This document shows, in pieces, positions 59,001 to 62,144 of a DNA stretch of 62,144 nucleotides; position 1 is the first letter of the stretch, and each line of letters starts with the position of its first letter. Origin of the DNA: JBOGVZ01 sp050692985 (lineage in GTDB: Bacteria; Actinomycetota; UBA4738; CALAEC01); the NCBI GenBank assembly GCA_050692985.1, contig JBOGVZ010000070.1, positions 1 through 62,144 of the forward strand, read 5' to 3'. A program made the translations under genes and the position numbers. The notes beneath the pieces were generated by a model, which was not told the DNA's origin, searched no databases, and saw nothing but the letters and a program-made list of their open reading frames with translations.

Positions 59001-59704
59001 TGCTGGTGGTGGCCATCGAGACCTCGACGCCGCAGACAACGGTGGCCCTGGGAACCGAGCAGGGAGTGATCGCCTCGACGCTGCTGTCGTGGCACCGGGG
59101 ACACTCGGAGATCGTGACCCCGGCCCTGCGGCAGATGCTGGACTGGACCGAGCTGGACCTGGGCCACGTCGGTGGGATCGCCGTGGGCCTTGGCCCGGGG
59201 CTGTTCACCGGGCTGCGGGTGGGGGTGGCCACGGCCCGGGCCCTGGCGCAGGTGCTCGGCGTTCCGATCGTGGGCGTGTGCTCCCTGGACGTCCTGGCGT
59301 TCTCGGCCCGCGCCTCGCGGTGGCGGATCGGCGCCGTGACCGATGCCAAGCGCGGCGAGGTCTTCTCCGCGTTCTACCGGCCCGTCCCCGGTGGCGTGGC
59401 CCGAGACAGCGAGTACACCGTGGGTCCGCCCGGCCGCCTGGCGGCGGAGCTCGAGGCCACCGGGGAGGAGACCCTGCTGGTCGGTGGCGGGGCCCTGCTG
59501 TACCGGCGGCAGTTCGAAGACGTCGGCACGCCCCTGGAGTTCGGGCCGATGTCCACGGCGTTCCCGCTGGCGGTGTCGCTGCTCGAGCTGGTCCTCCCAC
59601 GGTTCCACCGGGAAGAGACCTCCCGGCCCGAGGACGTGGTTCCCTATTACCTGAGGAAGTCGGATGCGGAGATCAATTGGGCTCGAGCAGCCCGCAGCGC
59701 CTGA
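59000..59704 (+). CDS. tsaB: tRNA t6A biosynthesis protein TsaB
   Basis: 234 residues, ASKHA fold without a full catalytic site. VVAIETSTPQTTVALG, HSEIVTPALRQML, IAVGLGPGLFTGLRVGVATARALAQVLGVPIVGVCSLDVLA are the defining blocks. It is the scaffold for TsaD and TsaE. ATG 59000 starts on the last base of tsaE. The end overlaps the proposed rimI start by 41 nt. Confidence 0.94.
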   Translation: MLVVAIETSTPQTTVALGTEQGVIASTLLSWHRGHSEIVTPALRQMLDWTELDLGHVGGIAVGLGPGLFTGLRVGVATARALAQVLGVPIVGVCSLDVLAFSARASRWRIGAVTDAKRGEVFSAFYRPVPGGVARDSEYTVGPPGRLAAELEATGEETLLVGGGALLYRRQFEDVGTPLEFGPMSTAFPLAVSLLELVLPRFHREETSRPEDVVPYYLRKSDAEINWARAARSA

Positions 59705-60215
59705 GGTCGAGATCACCCGGATGCGCCGCCGCCACCTGCGGGGCATCATGGGCATCGAGCGCCACGTATACCCCCGTCCCTGGAGCCCGAACCTCTTCGC
59801 GTCCGAGATGAGCGCGGGCCACAACCGGGCCTACCTCGTGGCCCTGATCGGCAAGACGGTGGTCGGATACGGAGGCGTGGTGTCCTACGGCGACGAGGCC
59901 CACGTGACCACGATCGCCGTCGACCCGGAGCACCACCGCCGCAAGATCGGGACCCGCCTGCTGTACGAGCTGATCATCGCGGGCCGGGAGCTGGACGCCA
60001 CCGCCGTGTCGCTGGAAGTGCGGGTCACGAACTGGGGCGCCCAGCGGATGTACGCGCGGTTCGGATTCCGCCCGGTCGGCGTTCGCAAGAACTACTACCA
60101 GGAGACGGGCGAGGACGCCGTGGTGATGTGGACCGACGACATCCGGACCCCGCAGTACGCCGGGCTGCTGGAGCGGATCATCGCGGAGGTCCCCGAGGGG
60201 GTCCGCCCCCGATGA
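59664..60215 (+). CDS. rimI: Ribosomal protein S18 alanine N-acetyltransferase-like protein
   Basis: 183 residues if started at ATG 59664, which lies within tsaB; ATG 59721 (MRRRHLRGIMGIE) is an alternative that gives 164 residues. GNAT fold: EITRMRRRHLRGIMGIERHVYP, VVGYGGVVSYGDEAHVTTIAVDPEHHRRKIGTRLLYELI with the acetyl-CoA loop, and LEVRVTNWGAQRMYARFGFRPVGVRKNYYQ, close to RimI. The position between tsaB and tsaD is the usual one. The start overlaps tsaD by 4 nt at its stop. Confidence 0.9.
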   Translation: MRRSIGLEQPAAPEVEITRMRRRHLRGIMGIERHVYPRPWSPNLFASEMSAGHNRAYLVALIGKTVVGYGGVVSYGDEAHVTTIAVDPEHHRRKIGTRLLYELIIAGRELDATAVSLEVRVTNWGAQRMYARFGFRPVGVRKNYYQETGEDAVVMWTDDIRTPQYAGLLERIIAEVPEGVRPR

Positions 60216-61207
60216 AGGTCCTGGGCATCGAGACGTCCTGCGACGAGACCGCCGCGGCGGTGGTGGAGGAGGGCCTCAAGGTCCATTCGAACGTCCTGGC
60301 CAGCCAGCACCACATCCACCGGCGGTTCGGAGGGGTGGTGCCCGAGCTCGCCTCCCGGGCGCACCTGGAGCGCCTCAACCCGATGATCGACGAGGCCCTG
60401 GAGCAGGCCGGGGCCCGGTGGTCGGACATCGACGGGGTGGCGGTGACCCGGGGGCCCGGCCTGGTGGGGGCCCTGCTGGTCGGCCTGGCCACGGCCAAGG
60501 CGGTCTCGCTGGCCACGGGCGCGCCGCTGATCGGGGTGAACCACCTGGAGGGGCACATCTACGCCAACTTCCTGGAGCACGGCCCGCCCGACCCGCCGTA
60601 CGTCTGCCTGATCGTGTCGGGGGGCCACACGATGCTGGTCCACATGCCGGAGGAGCACCGCTACGAGCTGCTCGGGCAGACCCTGGACGACGCCGCCGGA
60701 GAGGCATTCGACAAGGTGGCCCGGTTCCTGGGCCTGCCGTTCCCGGGGGGCCCCGAGCTCGACCGGCTGGCCCGGGAGGGGAACCCGGACGCCGTGCGGT
60801 TCCCCAGGGCCATGGCCGGCTCCGGCGATTACGACTTCTCGCTGTCCGGGCTCAAGACCGCGGTGATCCGCCACGTCCGGGACGAGGGTCGGGACCGGAT
60901 CCGCGTGCCGGACCTGGCCGCGTCGTTCCAGGAGGCGGTGGTGGACGTCCAGGTCCAGAAGACGATGGCCGCGGCCGAAGAGAACGGCGTGGGCACGGTG
61001 CTGCTCGGTGGCGGCGTGGTGGCCAACTCCCGGCTCCGCGAGCGGATGGCGGCCGAGGGCGAGCGCCTGGGGATCCGGGTCCACTACCCCTCGCTGGAGC
61101 TGTGCACCGACAACGCGGCCATGATCGCCGCCCCGGGCGCCTCCCGGCTGGCCCGTGGGGAGCGCTCGGAGCTGGACATCGAGGCCGACCCGGGCCTGCC
61201 GCTGTGA
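60212..61207 (+). CDS. tsaD: tRNA N6-adenosine threonylcarbamoyltransferase TsaD
   Basis: 331 residues. KVLGIETSCDETAAAVVEEG, GGVVPELASRAHLERL, VNHLEGHIYAN (metal-binding His pair), VSGGHTMLV, GEAFDKVARFLGLPFPGGPELDRLA and LLGGGVVANSRLR are all present. It transfers the threonylcarbamoyl group to A37 of ANN-decoding tRNAs. ATG overlaps the rimI stop; its own stop overlaps the next gene. Confidence 0.97.
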   Translation: MKVLGIETSCDETAAAVVEEGLKVHSNVLASQHHIHRRFGGVVPELASRAHLERLNPMIDEALEQAGARWSDIDGVAVTRGPGLVGALLVGLATAKAVSLATGAPLIGVNHLEGHIYANFLEHGPPDPPYVCLIVSGGHTMLVHMPEEHRYELLGQTLDDAAGEAFDKVARFLGLPFPGGPELDRLAREGNPDAVRFPRAMAGSGDYDFSLSGLKTAVIRHVRDEGRDRIRVPDLAASFQEAVVDVQVQKTMAAAEENGVGTVLLGGGVVANSRLRERMAAEGERLGIRVHYPSLELCTDNAAMIAAPGASRLARGERSELDIEADPGLPL

Positions 61208-62144
61208 GCGCTGGCACGGGGACCGTGGTGGTCACCGGCGCCGCCGGGTTCATCGGGTCGCACCTGTGCGACCGGCTGCTGGCCGAGGGACGGCGGGTGG
61301 TGGGGGTGGACGACCTCTCCGTGGGACGGATCGCCAACCTGGCGGAGGCCCGGTCCTACGGCAAGGAGTTCACGTTCGAGAACTTCGACATCAGGGCCGA
61401 GGGGCTGGTGGCGCTGTTTGAGCGGCACCGTCCCGATGCACTCCTCCATCTCGCCGCCCAGGCCAGCGTCCCCGTGTCGGTGCAGGACCCGATGTTCGAC
61501 GCGGACGTCAACATCCTGGGGACCCTGAACGTCCTGGAGTGCGCGGCCCGGACCGGGACCAGGAAGGTGGTGTTCGCCTCCTCGGGGGGGACGATCTACG
61601 GGGAGCCGCGCCGGGTGCCGGTCAAGGAGACGGCCGTGGCCGGGAGCCACCCGCTGACCCCGTACGGGGTGTCCAAGAAGGCGGCGGGGGAGTACCTGGA
61701 GCTGTACCAGCGGTTCCGGGGCCTGGACTGCACCTCGCTGGCCCTGGGGAACGTGTACGGGCCCAGGCAGGACCCGAACGGCGAGGCCGGGGTCATCGCC
61801 ATCTTCGCCGCCAAGATGCTCACCGGTGAGACGCCCACGATCAACGGCGACGGCAACCAGACCCGCGACTTCGTGTTCGTGGCGGACGTGGTGGACGCGT
61901 TCTCCCGGGCCATCGATCGCCCGATCGGCCGGCTGTACAACGTGGGAACTGGCCTGGAGGCCAGCGTGAACCACGTGTTCCGAATGCTGGCGGAGATCAC
62001 CGGGTTCGCCGGGGAGCCCGAGTTCGGCCGTCTGCCCCCCGGCGACCTCCGCCGCATCGCCCTGGACTCCTCACTGGCCGAGACGGAGCTCGGCTGGCGT
62101 CCGTGGACCCACCTCGAGGACGGCCTCCGGGAGACCGTGGCCTA
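61204..62144 (+). CDS. GalE-like NAD-dependent epimerase, cut by the window end
   Basis: The first 313 codons from GTG 61204, overlapping the tsaD stop (GTGA). Extended SDR: VVVTGAAGFIGSHLCDRLLAEG, LLHLAAQASVPVSVQDPMFDADVNILGTLNVLE, FASSGGTIYGEP, and YGVSKKAAGEYLELY with the Y-x-x-x-K pair. ALGNVYGPRQDPNGEAGVIAIFAAKML and GDGNQTRDFVFVADVV are typical of UDP-glucose or UDP-GlcNAc 4-epimerases. It extends beyond the window; the C-terminus cannot be judged. It may serve the polysaccharide locus although it lies 17 kb from it. Confidence 0.88.
   Translation, partial: MSAGTGTVVVTGAAGFIGSHLCDRLLAEGRRVVGVDDLSVGRIANLAEARSYGKEFTFENFDIRAEGLVALFERHRPDALLHLAAQASVPVSVQDPMFDADVNILGTLNVLECAARTGTRKVVFASSGGTIYGEPRRVPVKETAVAGSHPLTPYGVSKKAAGEYLELYQRFRGLDCTSLALGNVYGPRQDPNGEAGVIAIFAAKMLTGETPTINGDGNQTRDFVFVADVVDAFSRAIDRPIGRLYNVGTGLEASVNHVFRMLAEITGFAGEPEFGRLPPGDLRRIALDSSLAETELGWRPWTHLEDGLRETVA

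Noticed and set aside
1..62144. tRNA, rRNA, CRISPR array or replication origin
   Set aside because: None recognised in the intergenic regions examined on either strand; a dedicated covariance-model scan would be needed to exclude small RNAs.

Overview
The window is a high-GC (roughly two-thirds G+C by eye), gene-dense chromosomal segment, most likely from an uncultured or deep-branching actinobacterium (Actinomycetota). The evidence is the gene order: the end of the spc/alpha ribosomal operons (rpmD-rplO-secY-adk-map ... infA-rpmJ-rpsM-rpsK-rpoA-rplQ-truA), then rplM-rpsI, glmM, glmS-acpS-nnr-alr and tsaE-tsaB-rimI-tsaD. This is the usual actinobacterial super-block, here opened up by large insertions. 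A class E-type LAxTG surface protein, a DivIVA-like protein, a DUF4012 protein and frequent GTG starts fit the same assignment. The taxon cannot be fixed from sequence inspection alone.

Layout. 1-4.1 kb: ribosomal proteins, SecY, Adk, Map and a DivIVA-like coiled-coil protein. 4.1-7.3 kb: a 653-residue secreted protein with SpaA/prealbumin-like repeats on the minus strand, plus long non-coding flanks. 7.3-12.0 kb: infA to rpsI, interrupted by two small paralogous membrane coiled-coil genes; rpsD is absent from its usual place. 12.1-15.8 kb: a 558-residue coiled-coil protein and a polysaccharide tyrosine autokinase. 15.9-21.7 kb (minus strand): a lasso-peptide cluster, transcribed ABC ATPase, ABC-2 permease, nucleotidyltransferase, PqqD-like B1 (with an in-frame amber codon), HPr-kinase-like kinase, B2 protease, cyclase and finally the precursor, with most genes joined by 4-nt overlaps. 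21.8-24.1 kb: glmM, a VanZ-like gene and a partial VanZ copy fused to an IS481 remnant.

24.2-44.9 kb is a surface-polysaccharide locus. It has a Wzx-like flippase, two sulfotransferases, two GT4 glycosyltransferases, a Wzy-like polymerase, fnlB-fnlA-fnlC for UDP-L-FucNAc, a nucleotide-sugar epimerase, a WecA/MraY-like initiating transferase, a second tyrosine autokinase almost identical in plan to the first, and a DUF4012 protein. Three decayed or foreign IS elements (IS481, IS3-like, IS256) lie inside it. 45-49.7 kb carries an LAVTG-anchored protein, two alpha/beta-hydrolase-fold proteins, UDP-glucose dehydrogenase and UDP-xylose synthase. 49.8-62.1 kb returns to conserved genes: glmS, acpS, (inserted GT2), nnr, alr, a frameshifted hydrolase, a P1 peptidase, a family 4 uracil-DNA glycosylase, the tsa genes for tRNA t6A, and a GalE-like epimerase cut by the window end.

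Together: glmS and glmM supply UDP-GlcNAc, which the Fnl enzymes turn into L-FucNAc donor and the WecA-like enzyme loads on the lipid carrier; Ugd and Uxs supply UDP-GlcA and UDP-xylose; glycosyltransferases, sulfotransferases, Wzx, Wzy and the two tyrosine kinases assemble, decorate and export a probably sulfated polysaccharide. A recurring regulatory feature is a TANNNT -10 box ending 6-10 nt before the start codon with no Shine-Dalgarno, which suggests leaderless transcripts at many operon heads, including the lasso operon and both kinase genes.
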